DNA of 64,000 nt. Source: Adineta ricciae. Taxonomy: Eukaryota > Rotifera > Eurotatoria > Adinetida > Adinetidae. Under the pieces are notes generated by a model, which saw nothing but the letters and a program-made list of their open reading frames with translations, was not told where the DNA came from and searched no databases. Below are positions 40,473-56,368 of the stretch, in pieces (position 1 is the stretch's first letter; the number at the start of each line of letters is the position of its first letter). Where the stretch lies: positions 1 through 64,000 of the forward strand of contig CAJNOJ010000215.1 in NCBI GenBank assembly GCA_905250025.1, read 5' to 3'. The position numbers and the translations under genes were made by a program.

Positions 40473-43400
40473 TTATTGACGAATAAGACGGTATAGAGCA
40501 AGAAATTGATGACGTAGACGTGAATCAACATAGAATGAAAGGTCATTAAACACTAGCAATCCCGACGAATCAGGCGATTCATTTAATTCAATATCATTCA
40601 ATAGGTAATCTCCATGTTGATGTTCATCGTCTTTATGATACACAATTAAATGTCGATTCTTGGTTAATATCAAGATTCCATGTTCAATATTGTGATGTTC
40701 GAGAACATAATCTAAGATGTCAAGTATATCATCTTGATTTTGCGCTATTTGACATGAATGAGATAGTTTAAGATAACTAATTGTTGTGTTTATACGAGCA
40801 TCTTGCTCTAGTTGTCTATGTCGTCGATGTGGAATATTCATCAAACCAGTTCCGTAGAGAATACCTTGACCTGTTTGTGATATTAGTTGAGCAACACCAC
40901 CAACTGGTTTAGCAACGATTCCCACAAGACCTTTACCAACACCGGATAGAACAGTTGTTGTAGCAGCTTGAGAATCATCTCGATTACGAAACGACGCTAA
41001 AGGTTGTTCGGCTAGACCGGCAATAGCACCTAATAAACTCAAACTAAATAATTCAAGACCTTGTAGAAGACCACTGGTCATTCCCGTTGGAATTTGTCGA
41101 CAAGTTTCTTCATTGCGCGTTGTATGCTCGGAATCCATCGCTAATCGATCCATATTTCGTGCCACACTATTCGCGAATGTTGTTACCGATGTCAATGTAC
41201 CTAAACAAGGACAAAAGACGTCTTCATCAGAAAGTAGTTTGCCATTGTTTTTATCAATTACCAAGTGAAAAATGTTTCAATAGACTTGTAGCACCTTGAG
41301 ATATACCAGCCATGAATCCACTTGGGCCTTGTCTCATCCCGACATAGGGTAAGTGAAAGAGGTCATAGACACCATCCGTTATATTACGAATAAACACAGA
41401 TGGATTACCTGAAACAATGGAAATTGCAAATCAAAAGAAGCGCTTTGTTAACAAAGAAATTTTACCTAGTAAATCGAATGAACCAAGTAGAAGTGGTGAT
41501 CGTGTTAATAGAGACATAAGATAATGTCTAGTTATCAATGTTAATAATTGCCTGTTTGCCGAATAAATGGTATGTTTTTGAAATTTATCTGTAAACATAG
41601 GTAATTGATGGCAACTGATATAAACTTTCATTGATGCATGTACACTGATAACAATGTCAATTGGTCCAATGTACAGAGATTCGCAAACAAATGGTGTTCT
41701 GAGGAGTTTGTTTTCGATTAGTTCAACTCTTGGATCATTTTCTTTGATATACAAAGGAGTAGCTAAATCAAGCGGCAAAAGATGACTGAAGATCTTTAGT
41801 AATGCGTAGACATAATGATCTTCGATGTAGACATCAAAGGGCTGAATTTGAAAGTCGATTTTAATAAAACGGTTGTTGATGCGATGGAAATGTACTGCGA
41901 GAAACTTTGGTTCATTATGATCGACAACGATTGGCCGTGAAATTTTATGATTGTGAGATAGAGAATCAAATGCTGGAAATGGATCTTCTGTGACCGTTGT
42001 ATCAACCGACGATGACGAATTTTGTCGATGATGATTAGTCACTGATGAGTGGGATCTAAATTATCAAAGAAAGAAACAGATTTCAGTTTGACCGATTACG
42101 AAAGGTCGTCGGTTTTTTATCAGCTTGTTATGAAAACAAGGCAAACGTTCTATCTCATCTATATCGTTATCGAATCATACTTTTCCATTAGTATTTACAT
42201 GACCTCTTTTTATGATGACATGATCATGACCGAGATAAGTACATTGAATTTTCGAAAGAAAACAACAACAACAACAGAAGAACGTTTTCTCTCGAACTTA
42301 CTCGGCGCGTTCTTTTGATTCGTAAACATTCGCTTTGGCTTTCGACACACGTTTCTCGTCCTTTGACATCAATACAACGGGAAAATCATAGTTATCCTTT
42401 GGACTATAACACTGATTATCGATTTGTAATTGATGGATCGAACAGAAGAGCTGTTGTTGATGTAAACAGGGCACAGTGTCAATAAAACGTTGATAAAATA
42501 ACAGATTCGTTTTGTCAATTGTTAAACGAAGAATTTCGCGAAATAAACAGATGTCACTTAACTCATCCATTAATGATAATGAGATTTTGTTGATAGCGAA
42601 ATTCAATTGAACTTGTCGATGATTTGCTTGATTGTATTGTTGATGCCAAGCTTTTAGATATTGGTTAGTAGCATTTGAAGTATTTATCGCCAACGTTCGT
42701 TCTGACATTGATGAACGATAGTGACGTGGAGTGGTTTCCGATATGACAGTAGTTGCTGGTAAAGATAGGTAACTAGCATTGCCTATTGAATTGGTTTTCG
42801 TTGCTTTCGGTGTTGGAGCAGTTTTAGATGAACGTTGACGATGGACAGGTTCGATTATCAACGTTCGACTGGCGAATAACGAAGCTGGTAGCGAACGAAT
42901 TAGAACATCGTGTAAGCCAGGTATTGGAAGGAAAACATCTTCGAATTGAGAATCTATCTTGATCGGTCGACTCCATGGTACGTTCTTTGTAGTTGTTTGT
43001 TGAAAATAATTCGTGATTAATTGAATAATATGATTTGGCTGTTCGTTGGGTAGAAACTGTGCGAGATAGAATCGTGAACCATTCACTAAATTTTGTAGTG
43101 TATTCGCATTCGAATTCGCTGTTGTCGATTCCGGTGAATCGATTCCGATAAAAGCAGATGAAAAGGGCGGAATGATATGTGACATTGAAGAAAGATTTTC
43201 TAGTCGACATAACAATGGACATGCACAAGAATTGATCACTTGAAGGAAGGCCCAAGTTGGATTGGAATGAACGGTTAGTTCAATTTGACTGGTTGGTGTT
43301 CGTATCGACTGATGAATGGAAAATAATTCACCACGCAAACTTTGAAATGCTGATGATTTCGATCTAGAGAAAAAAAAACACGGAATAAATTCGAATTAAA

Positions 43401-46400
43401 ATGAATTTTTCTTGTACTTGATTTGATCATCTTTGTGAAACAGACAACAACATTGTCGATCGCCATTCTCATCAACTAACGGAAATATTCGTATGGGTTT
43501 TGATAAATATTGTTTGTCATTGTTGTCCGATTGAAATAAAACATAATAGTGAATATCTGTCGATGGTACACCTTGGAAACGATACAACGGGAGGTCTTCG
43601 TTGGGTTTAATTTGAAATGAATTGTACGGATAATCAATTGCAAGTTGCTGCTTGGAAATCGGTAAAATCAAACAAGATAATAGATGATTTGTTCGATTGC
43701 AAACTTGATATTTCGATTCGATGGTTAAAATATGTGTTTGATCGAGATATTCATGTCGAACATGGCAAGTAAAATAATCATTATTCGAAGATTTAATAAA
43801 ATATAAATCGATCGAACCATTTGTGTACAAACGATTGTTGATCAACGTCGACGGATTAATCATCGGAATATTTCGTACGAAAAGATCAATCGTTTGACAT
43901 TGGATATGTTCGCCATCGTGCGGATCGATGAGAACGAATTGAATTTGACTATATTCGAATTTTGAAAGACATGTCAATTCCGACGAATGAATATATACAT
44001 GATTATGGCCAGCGTTTGCATATAAATGGAAATTAAATGGAGTGAGATTGTTTATCAATGTTGAAGGTTTAAATTGGATTAAAATAGTGTTTAAATGGGA
44101 ATAAAGACGAAGGGATTCCAGACGGCAATCGATGGAATTCGTAGTCATTAATGTTGGATTAATTACTGAGAAAGAAAAACATCAATCTTTAATTGAAGTT
44201 CGCAATATACTTACAAGGTGCAGTCTTCTTTGGGTGATAGTTGATTTGAGGCTCGATTACAACTGGTCCGTTAGCGCTGATAGTTGGATTCAGAATGTCA
44301 TTCGTTTGTTCAATCAATGGTACGAGAACTCCGTCTTCCGCTGATTTAACTTTTAAATGTTCTTGTCGAAGAAGATCAATAATCGAATACGATTTCGAGT
44401 TCAATGCTTGAAGTTCTAATAGATAATCAAGTAATGAGAGATCATCGGAATGAGTCTGTTCGATCCTATCCAATGACAAATAAGATTGATTATTTAACTG
44501 AAATATACATTCAGTCAATTGCTCTGCGTCGATCTGTTGCAATCGGTGTTCGTATACTTGATTGATATTATCCAAAATGACATCGTAATAATATGTATAC
44601 AAGCCATTCGATTCTAGTACGAATTGTTTCTCTTGATTCAAATGTAACAAAACTGATTGTGTCAAAAACGATCGATAGATAACAATCGGTGTAAACACGA
44701 TACAAGTAAAATTATCATGATCAAATAGATGTATCCATATCGAAGATTGATCACTAGTGGAAATGATTCCATCTTGATTCAATTGATCAATGATATATTT
44801 ATGTGAAGAATTCCATTGGATGTATTCGATATCTTCTCTGGTTTGTAAGCAACTTGCATAGGTTTCGTAGGCTAGAATCGAGATATCGACTTGTCGCGAA
44901 CCGACATTCAAGTAGAGTTTTAAGTCTATGTCAATGTTACAAAGATTCTTAAAGATTAGTTTGCCAAAGATATGAAGATGACGACGAATTTGATGCTGAT
45001 CGTATTGGCTTTGTAAATAGAATACATGTGGACTATTTTCGAATTGAACAATAGATTTCAGATTGTTATCGGAATGATGAATATTGATTGGTGATGAATG
45101 ATATGGATCGGATGAGAACTGTTCGAGCGAGAATTGAATTAACATTTCGTTCGTATGAATTTTAGACCAGATGAAATCTGTCGTTTGCGAAGATTGAAGA
45201 GCGAGGAATTTATCATTGGTATCATATTGTTTCAAACCAATTGAACAATTCAAATGATTAGTAAACAGATAGTACGTGTAATAGAATGACTGATCGGTTT
45301 TTGTCAACGCTAAAGCTACAATGAAAAATTCAATGGTCACCATAGGATGGTTTAGACGTTTTACCTTCTTGTGTTTGCTGATCGAAATCTAAAACTTTGA
45401 TCATATCTGATCGAATCCATTGCTGATATAGAATATTGATTAAATGACACAACGATTGACTTAATCGGATATTAATATGGTCGATGTCAAAATGCAATTG
45501 GCAAACAAATGAGGTTTTAGCTGAACGAAACAGTTGACTATACTTTCCGTTATTCAAATCGAATACTTGGGGAAATGTTGTTAATATACTTGATTTCGAT
45601 ACGTCAATAAATAGATTTAAATTGATCAGAGCTGGTTCGATACAAGAACGTTTTGTTAGGAAGCGATACTCTAATGCTTCGAGTGAAAGAATCGTTTCAA
45701 TACTAATTGTTTTCGTTTCGAGACGTTGACTATAGTCAAAGGAGATATTGTCTAAATGCAATGTTAAAATATCGTGTTGACATTGCCCAAGAATCGATTG
45801 AAATTTTGATGAAGGTTTTACTTTCTAGAAAACAAACACAACCAAGTTTTTCTTTCGTTTTTCAAAAGCAGAAAATGTATTACCGGAGGATCGATCATGA
45901 AATTGACACGAATTGTGGCTATTTTAATAGTCATTTCAAGAGATGGTTCATACCGTTGACTCTGTAGGGAATCAATGCGTGTTGAAGCAGCCAATGAATT
46001 AGCTTGATTTATAATCGACGAAGCATTCACCAAAACAACACGCCACATTTCCGAATAAGGATTTTGTCCGAGATCATTACTAAAATCTAGAAATAAAGGT
46101 TGACCATCGGTCAATTCAAATGTTTGCCATGTAACAAATTGTTTGGTACCAAAATGCCAATATTGCATTAGACAATCAACCTAGCAATGATCCATATTTA
46201 CAATGAAAATTTATCGAAAATAAAACGAATCCTACTGTTTTAATTCGATGTGGAATGACAACGCCGGTTAGATCATCGTGAAATGGTAATGGAAGTATAT
46301 GACATTTAAGAATCGATCTTCGTTCGGGATATTTCCATGTCATGCATGATGTTAATGTATGATGATTAGTTGTTGTAAATGATATTTCATTTGTATTAGG

Positions 46401-48417
46401 CAAATCATTGGAGGATTGAAATAGACATTTCATTGAACCATTTCTTAAATCATCAACAGATATAATGTCATCTGCGACATGCTCGTTGATCTGCGAAGGT
46501 CGAAATAAAGCTATGGACACGTCGACGATTGTTCGGATTTGATTGATAACTGTGATTAAATATGCTAGAATATTGAAATCGAGTTTACCAGTCAACGAGG
46601 AAAATTCTAAATGAAGTAATGAATATGTTTGATGATGGTCGAGTTTTAACGTTGCTTGACATGGATAGATAAGTAAATGGTGATTCAAACGTGCATGTAA
46701 ATCATTGATAATCAAAGAAAATCGTGTCATACGTACATGACGATCATAGTGTAATGTAAAATGAACGTCCGATAACGATAAACGTAAGCATTCATCCCAA
46801 CTCAGAGACATTTTCGATGTTGATACTTTGACTTTGCGAACACTCGACACTACCGATTGACCATCGAGCGCAGTTGTACTTGTAGGTTTATAGCGTTCGA
46901 CAATAATATCTAAAAATAAGCGCACAATATTGGCGGATGAACAATGGGCGTGATAATGAGTTTACATACTGGCTTTTTCGACAATGAACGCAATGAATGG
47001 CACATGAGAAGACTTATTGCCAAGGGATTTCGTCACCTGAAAAGATATAATTTCAAATGAATTTAAAAAAGCGAAATCTTCCTTACTTTGTATTGTAAAC
47101 TAATTCGATCGATATCAATTCCAGCGAAGAGAATTGGTGTTGGTGTATTGTTATTATTACTATTATTCATCAATAGTGGGTTCTGTTCTTCTACACCAGC
47201 TAGTTTATTTTCTTTCATATTTAGCTGCTGTTCATTAGGCAAAGTCTCTGAATTATGCCCATCGACAGATGGATCATCCTCCTCCTCTGTGAAAAGTGTT
47301 GTTACTGATGGTACATAAGACCATGCCCATGAAATCCAGCCGGGTTCTGCAGGATTTAATTCTACTGTTTTCTCTTCAACTGGTATTAACGGAGGTAAGG
47401 AGGGCAATGGAGGTGGAAGTGCCACAGGTGACGGCGGCGGTGAGAGTTCTTTCGACGGTACTCTCTTGAATTCTTTCAATGATTCATCGCCGTTCGAATG
47501 AATTTGTTGATCAATCAGCAGCATGATATTTTCTATCAAACGCATTAGCATCGATAATTGATTATCGACAATCGAAATTTCAATATTTGCACAGTAAAAA
47601 CTTAACCGCGTTTGAATTGGTTTCGTATTCAATTGTTGATAAACATTCGCATACGACATTTGGATACGGCATTCACATGAACAGCGTGATAATAGAGGAA
47701 CTTCATATCGATGAACTTTACCATTCAAATCGCGTTTATCTAAACATAATGTTATATCTGGTAAAGAAATCAAACGTCGTAATGATAAATCTTGTTGTGT
47801 TAATTCAATGAATGCCTTCGCCCAATTTTGATTGGCAGCATAACATTGCGCTGTTCGTGATGACAATGATATGACAATATCATGCTCGATAAATTTCACT
47901 ACTAGATTATTGACAACAATCTGAACGTTGTTGAGAATACGCGCAAGAACAGTTTGAACGTAATTAGATTGCTCCGGTGTTGCTGGTTGCTGCTGTTGGA
48001 TAAGTACTTGATCGGAATTGATTTCATTCGAAGTGGATGATGGAAAATCATTAGCTAATGTGCATTCTTTATTTAAAACAATGACAAGTTCAATTTGATT
48101 GATAGTAACAACGATGGGTTCGGAATTTATTCGAATCCATGGAATCTATGACAGAAGAAAAATCTTCGTTTGTCTCTTTCACAACATAGTCAACTTCTTG
48201 TACATACATGAATACGTAACTCATGAATAATTCCACTTTGAAAGACAATTGGAAGGGTTGGAACTAGTTTTTGAATATTTGCTAGACGTAATTCGAGATT
48301 GTAAAAAACAACATCACCACCCCATAGAGATAATTGAAAATCTTCTCGACGTAGTTTTACGTACCGATCAATATACGATAGGAGCCATGGTGTTATATAT
48401 GATTCAAGTTTGAACAT
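40473..48417 (-). CDS. VPS13B: VPS13B-like bridge lipid-transfer protein (short form)
   Basis: VPS13 proteins carry bulk lipid along a hydrophobic groove at membrane contacts; VPS13B (Cohen syndrome protein) acts at the Golgi. The N-terminal chorein segment MFKLESYITPWLLSYIDRYV with QLSLWGGDVVFYNLEL starts at 48417. WISWAWSYVPS lies near 47.3 kb after a Pro-rich insert. At the C-terminal end the subfamily signature is clear: NSVARNMDRLAMDSEHT, SLLGAIAGLAEQPLASF, SGVGKGLVGIVAKPVGG and SQTGQGILYGTGL, then a PH-like end. About 20 small introns are evident. The coding length is estimated at 2,200-2,300 residues against about 4,000 in human, so much of the middle groove is missing or too diverged to align. 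A TTCTAG acceptor-like site lies about 22 nt before the ATG. Confidence 0.92.
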
Positions 48418-49448
48418 ATTTTATACCCCAAATCAACATCTAGAATAAAACATATGTTTCCTTTTTCGATCGTATGACAGTAGAAGAAAGAAATAAAACA
48501 TAATATTTTCATCTTGCTCTTTTCACATGACTGAATCACACCAGCTTGCTGATAAAACACTTTTTTATGTCAATATCTCTACCTTAATCTTCCGTAACTG
48601 TTCCACAACAAGAGTCAATTTTTCTGTTCGATGGTTTAGTACAAGATGGAGATGCGATTCCACCGGAGTAAAGATTTCTGGTTGATAAGATCAAGTTTGT
48701 GGTTATCGACAAGTACTCTGTTATCACAAAGATATGATAATTCAAAGATGTATACTCTTTCCTACTGTTTATTCATCGCCAATAATTTGAGAACTTCATA
48801 ATCTCGAAGGAAGAAAGGATTCTTATTTGAGTGCAGTTATATGTTGAAATTGTTGATGAGACTATTACGCTTGCGGGCAGACCTTCAAAATCGGTTGATA
48901 AAAAGAAAAAAACGTACTCAATTTGACAAATATACTATGTTGACAGACTAAAGCATCAGCTAAAACGCTACCTAAACTAATATAGATCAGCATTCAATAT
49001 AGACTACAGCTGTAGAGAAATGAAATAGATAATATTTCTAGTGTTAATCAATACAATATGTTCCCTGTGACTGTGAATATTCTCTCAAAACTTCATTCAA
49101 TGTAATCAATAATTCTATTGGGTGATATGTCCCGCCAATCCTAATCGAGCATTCAGCTCTTCATTTTGATGTTCAGTTACACTGCCATCTATCAAAGAGA
49201 TAAATATTAGAATAATGTAAATTTACTCGTGAGAAATCTTTTCAAATTCAATCGATCTTTTTTTTACAAAATCTACTTTTTACCTCTTGACACGATACGA
49301 TATGCATATTGACCTAGTGTATACACGAATCAGTAGAGGTCAACATCACAAACAATTTCAATATGCCGACCACCGCCTCTCTATTCTTCTAATCGTCTGT
49401 TGTTTGTTAGTTTTGAATAATATTTCATTCGATTTGTTAGATTTAATA
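48418..49448. other. Intergenic region, VPS13B / SMAD a
   Basis: About 1 kb between divergent genes. No coding segment is supported. An in-frame extension upstream of the SMAD start (from 49287) contains an unsupported hydrophobic stretch and is taken as 5'UTR. Confidence 0.45.
49425..49440 (+). promoter_or_regulatory. Acceptor-like site before SMAD a
   Basis: A T-rich tract ending TTAG is followed by ATTTAATA and the ATG at 49449. It may be a trans-splice acceptor or a 5'-UTR intron end. Confidence 0.35.
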
Positions 49449-51091
<1,643 letters not shown>

Positions 51092-51288
51092 TGAAAGAAA
51101 GAAGATTGTGTTGAACAAAATGAAAGTTCATTCTTTTGTCAGATATTTTCACATTTAATCTTTGTATTTGTCGTGCGGTTTTAGTGTTGTACTTGTTTAT
51201 TTCGTTCATTTATTTATCATATTCACATTTTTGTACATACATACACATGAAAAGCCAATCATTCAAACACTAACATTATTCAAATAAT

Positions 51289-51300
51289 ATTTCTTTCTAG
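51289..51300 (+). promoter_or_regulatory. Acceptor-like site before RPL36A
   Basis: TTTCTTTCTAG is followed by a pyrimidine-rich leader and the ATG 38 nt later. Either a trans-splice acceptor in a gene cluster or a 5'-UTR intron end; a terminal-pyrimidine-like leader follows. Confidence 0.45.
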
Positions 51301-51338
51301 ATTTTGTCTTTCTTCTCCATCGAAAGAACAAGTACAAC

Positions 51339-51659
51339 ATGGTTAATGTACCAAAAACACGTCGTACCTTTTGCAAGGGTAAAAACTGCAAAAAACACAC
51401 CTTACACAAAGTGTCCCAATACAAAAAAGGCAAAGACAGCGTTCATGCTCAAGGCAAACGACGTTACGATATGAAACAAAAAGGTTACGGTGGTCAAAAG
51501 AAACCCGTGTTTCATAAAAAAGCTAAAACAACCAAGAAAATTGTTTTGCGAATGGAATGTACGGAGTGCAAATTCAAAAAACAATTAGCCATCAAACGTA
51601 CCAAACATTTCGAATTGGGTGCCGAAAAGAAGAAGAAAAATCAAGTTATCAGTTATTAA
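51339..51659 (+). CDS. RPL36A: Ribosomal protein eL42 (RPL36A/L44)
   Basis: Large-subunit ribosomal protein near the E-site. A single uninterrupted exon of 106 codons, the normal length, which is striking in this intron-rich window. [12 protein letters not shown] begins the zinc-binding set (CKGKNCKKH, later MECTECK). The core [21 protein letters not shown] is conserved. Residue 56 is proline, as in cycloheximide-sensitive eukaryotes. It lies 248 nt after SMAD a and 195 nt before the next gene, all in one orientation. Confidence 0.98.
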   Translation: MVNVPKTRRTFCKGKNCKKHTLHKVSQYKKGKDSVHAQGKRRYDMKQKGYGGQKKPVFHKKAKTTKKIVLRMECTECKFKKQLAIKRTKHFELGAEKKKKNQVISY

Positions 51660-51828
51660 TCAACGACAAGATGACAACAACAAATATCGTTTTCATCACC
51701 TATTTTGTTTTTGTTTTCTTTTGTTACGTTGATCGACAAGAAATTACAAACGGATTTGTAACATCATTACTTGTTTGCTAATTAAAAGAAAAAAAGAAGA
51801 GAAGGGGAAACTATTGATAGTTATTTCG

Positions 51829-51841
51829 TTCTTTTTTCTAG
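51829..51841 (+). promoter_or_regulatory. Acceptor-like site before the unrecognised gene
   Basis: CTTTTTTCTAG ends 13 nt before the ATG at 51855. Such a short leader is expected after trans-splicing; the alternative is an upstream exon inside or beyond RPL36A. Confidence 0.45.
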
Positions 51842-51854
51842 ATATGAATATTTA

Positions 51855-53207
51855 ATGTTGTGTGATTCACCTTCAATCTCATCGGCTGATGTTCTACAGC
51901 CAACACAAACTAATTGGTCAATGCCGCTTTCAACTGTGAATAATGATAAAAAACAATTATCATTTGTTTATCAACCTGGCGTTGGACTGTACGATAAAAG
52001 GCAAATTGAACTCGATCAAGACTCACAAAATATGTTGAAAACAGCGGATGATAGTGAACATCTACAGGTAACCATGAAATCGTAGCTCAGTCGTTTTTAC
52101 GAATGATATTTACCAACAGACTTTTGTTTATTTTAGCTATTGGAACATTCTTCGATAGACGCATCGGGTGTTGGTCAGTCAGAATCATCACATGATCTGC
52201 AGAAGTCTTGTTTACGACCAGAAAAACTAGCCGTTGTTGATAAAGTTCTATGTTCATCAGATAAAAGACAATCTCAGATAAAATCAGCCAATGTCGATAT
52301 ATCACCGAAGTAATTTGAAGAACATTATTTATTTTACGGAAAAAACCATACAAAGAATCGACTTGTTTATTTAGTCAAGAAAACAATCAAAAACGAAAGT
52401 TCGAACAAAACGGACTATGCAGTAAGAAACTTCGACAATCGTCGTCATATAATGCAACGACAGAATCAGCAGCAGGTATGCAGGATCTTTTCTTTCTATG
52501 TCAGACAAAATAAGAATTTATGGCTTTTTAGCAAATCAGATGGAAAGTTCAACAACGGAAAAGCATCTCTCAAAGGAAGCGTCAACTCGTGCAGATATGG
52601 AATCAGGTGCAACTGAACCATCAAAATCCAAACTACGATCTAGTCGTACGAACCACTCACAAAAGCAGCCCATCACAATACTCATTAAAAGTTTGTACTA
52701 TTAACCATTGATAGCTAATCTCTTTTTTTTCTTATTGTCATTAGATGTCCCATTAGTGAAAAAACTATCATTCGAACATCAGAAACAACAAATACCTTCG
52801 GCTGACGACGATGAATCTGCAGTTCCATCTCAGGGTCTACTACTCTGTCCAAAAGATGAGACAATTAAAAAGAAGAAGAAGAAGAAAATTGCACCAACAA
52901 TCACTTCCAGCACGTATGTTTTGTCGTTCATTTGTGGTGCAAGACGTTCTGGTCTTTTTTTTTCAGGGAGCTACTAGATGACGATTCAGTACTTGATTCA
53001 ATACTTTTCAATGAAATGCAATCAGTTCAGCAGCAATGGCAACAATTTTTAACGTTGACTATGGAAAAAGAATTACATATCAACCCGTCCGATGGGAAAC
53101 GCAAAACGAAATCGAGCAAATTTCAACGTACAAGCGAATTTTTGGCAGCTTATGATCATCTCTACGACTTTGAAGGGATGAAACACTGGTATCCAACATC
53201 AAGGTGA
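51855..53207 (+). CDS. Unrecognised Ser/Lys-rich protein
   Basis: Six exons can be joined (about 51855-52068, 52138-52310, 52379-52474, 52531-52691, 52745-52915, 52968-53207) for roughly 350 residues. Most of it is polar and predicted disordered, with a basic cluster SKSKLRSSRTNHSQKQP, a run of seven Lys and acidic patches (SADDDESA), all suggesting a nuclear protein. The last 80 residues look ordered: DDDSVLDSILFNEMQSVQQQW, FLTLTMEKELHINP, and FLAAYDHLYDFEGMKHWYP. No family is recognised. The frame ends SR-stop; splicing at a donor at 53204 to an acceptor at 53371 would give the same last residue. It is flanked by RPL36A and SMAD b with under 200 nt on each side. Confidence 0.55.
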
Positions 53208-53358
53208 TATCTTGAATCAGATTTATTATTTTTCTGCTCATTCTTTTCTCTCATATTTTGTTTTGTTTTTTGTATATTTGTCCGCGACCTTTCTTTTAAC
53301 GAAAAAAAAAGAAAATAGACATTAATATGTATATAAACGAAAGTAAACGTCAAACGAT

Positions 53359-53371
53359 CTATTTCTTCTAG
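53359..53371 (+). promoter_or_regulatory. Acceptor-like site before SMAD b
   Basis: ATTTCTTCTAG ends 13 nt before the ATG at 53384, the same spacing as for the preceding gene. Confidence 0.45.
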
Positions 53372-53383
53372 ATAGCTAGGACT

Positions 53384-55176
<1,793 letters not shown>

Positions 55177-55526
55177 ACAAAACGAAAGTGTGGATTCGAC
55201 TTGTCGTCCTCTTCTCTCCTTTTTTTTAGCTCTCTGTCAATATTTCTAATCTGGGTTCTACACCATCTCGCAAAAAAACCGGTTCTTTACTCTAGCTGAA
55301 AATTTGTCTTCTTGTTATCTTGCTACGTGTTTTCTCTCCTTCTTTTTTTGTTGCACGCGTGTATATAGATTTGACATTGCTCAACTCAACAACAGACATG
55401 ACTGTTTATTGTTACTGGCTCTTTTTTTAGCGTCTATACTTGGCTGTTATTATTATTATTATTTTTTTCTTTCTTTTTGTGCTATGTACATACATATATA
55501 AAAATAAAAGATATAGACGAATTTTC

Positions 55527-55540
55527 TGTTTCTTTTGTAG
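55527..55540 (+). promoter_or_regulatory. Acceptor-like site before FKBP
   Basis: TGTTTCTTTTGTAG ends 23 nt before the ATG at 55564. Confidence 0.45.
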
Positions 55541-55563
55541 AATAGTTCATTTAATCAAGAAAG

Positions 55564-56179
55564 ATGTCATCAGGATTCAAAGTTGAAACAATTAAAGAAG
55601 GAAACGGTTAGCTTACTTTTGTTTGCGTGTGCTTTATGAAAGTTTACGATTGTAATACATTAGGTCAAAGACCAAAGGCTGGACAACGCGTAACTGTTCA
55701 CTATACAGGTGAGAGAATGAAAGAAGGTGAAGGATCGATTTTCGAAAGTTAACCTGTAGGTACATTAACAAATGGAAAGAAATTCGATTCATCACGTGAT
55801 CGTAATCGACCATTCGAGTTTACACTTGGACGAGGGTGAGTACCTAGAAATAGAATCATGTTGATAGAAAAAATGACATTTATTTCTATCTTGTCTTCTT
55901 TTAGTGAAGTTATCAAAGTAAGTGAGGAGAAGAGGAACCCAAATGAGAGCTGCTTCGGATTCGAATAGGGATGGGATCAAGGCGTTGCTCAAATGTCAAA
56001 AGGTGAACGTGCTACGCTGACATGTCCACCAGATTATGCTTATGGTAAGAAATGATAATTTAGAGAAATAGATTTTAAAAAAGAAATTCATTTGACTAGG
56101 TTCTGATGGTGTCGGTGATGGATTAATTCCAGGCAATTCAACATTGATTTTCGACGTTGAATTACTTGATTTCAAATGA
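55564..56179 (+). CDS. FKBP1: FKBP12-type peptidyl-prolyl isomerase
   Basis: Small cytosolic proline isomerase that binds FK506/rapamycin. Six exons give about 108 residues, the single-domain length. Sequence order: GFKVETIKEGNGQRPKAGQR, VTVHYTGTLTNGKKFDSSRD, RPFEFTLGRGEVIKGWDQGV, AQMSKGERATLTCPPDYAYG, then NSTLIFDVELLDFK. The active-site Tyr, Asp, Phe, Val-Ile and Trp are in place. A 13-nt microexon (55905-55917) encodes part of GEVIK. The ATG was chosen because it opens the canonical start and follows an acceptor-like site. Confidence 0.96.
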
Positions 56180-56345
56180 ATGGATGAAGCTTAAAGCCAA
56201 ATATTTCAAGAAAAGAACTTCTTTTTTTATGATAACCATGCTTTTTAAAAGAATGACAAAGTCTACAACGTAGTTCTGATCAACAATTTTCTAAATAAAC
56301 TTATTCTACCCGTTTGCAATTTTAAATCACTTGTTGAAAGCGATC

Positions 56346-56356
56346 GTTTACTCTAG
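56346..56356 (+). promoter_or_regulatory. Acceptor-like site before SCCPDH-like
   Basis: GTTTACTCTAG ends 12 nt before the ATG at 56369. Confidence 0.4.
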
Positions 56357-56368
56357 ATTTCGAAAATT

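Noticed and set aside
40195-40479. 94-codon + strand open frame with a hydrophobic start
   Set aside because: Lys/Glu/Asn low complexity that overlaps the VPS13B terminal codons on the other strand.
49287-49448. N-terminal extension of SMAD a with a hydrophobic stretch
   Set aside because: SMADs have no such leader, and an acceptor-like site lies just before the internal ATG at 49449.
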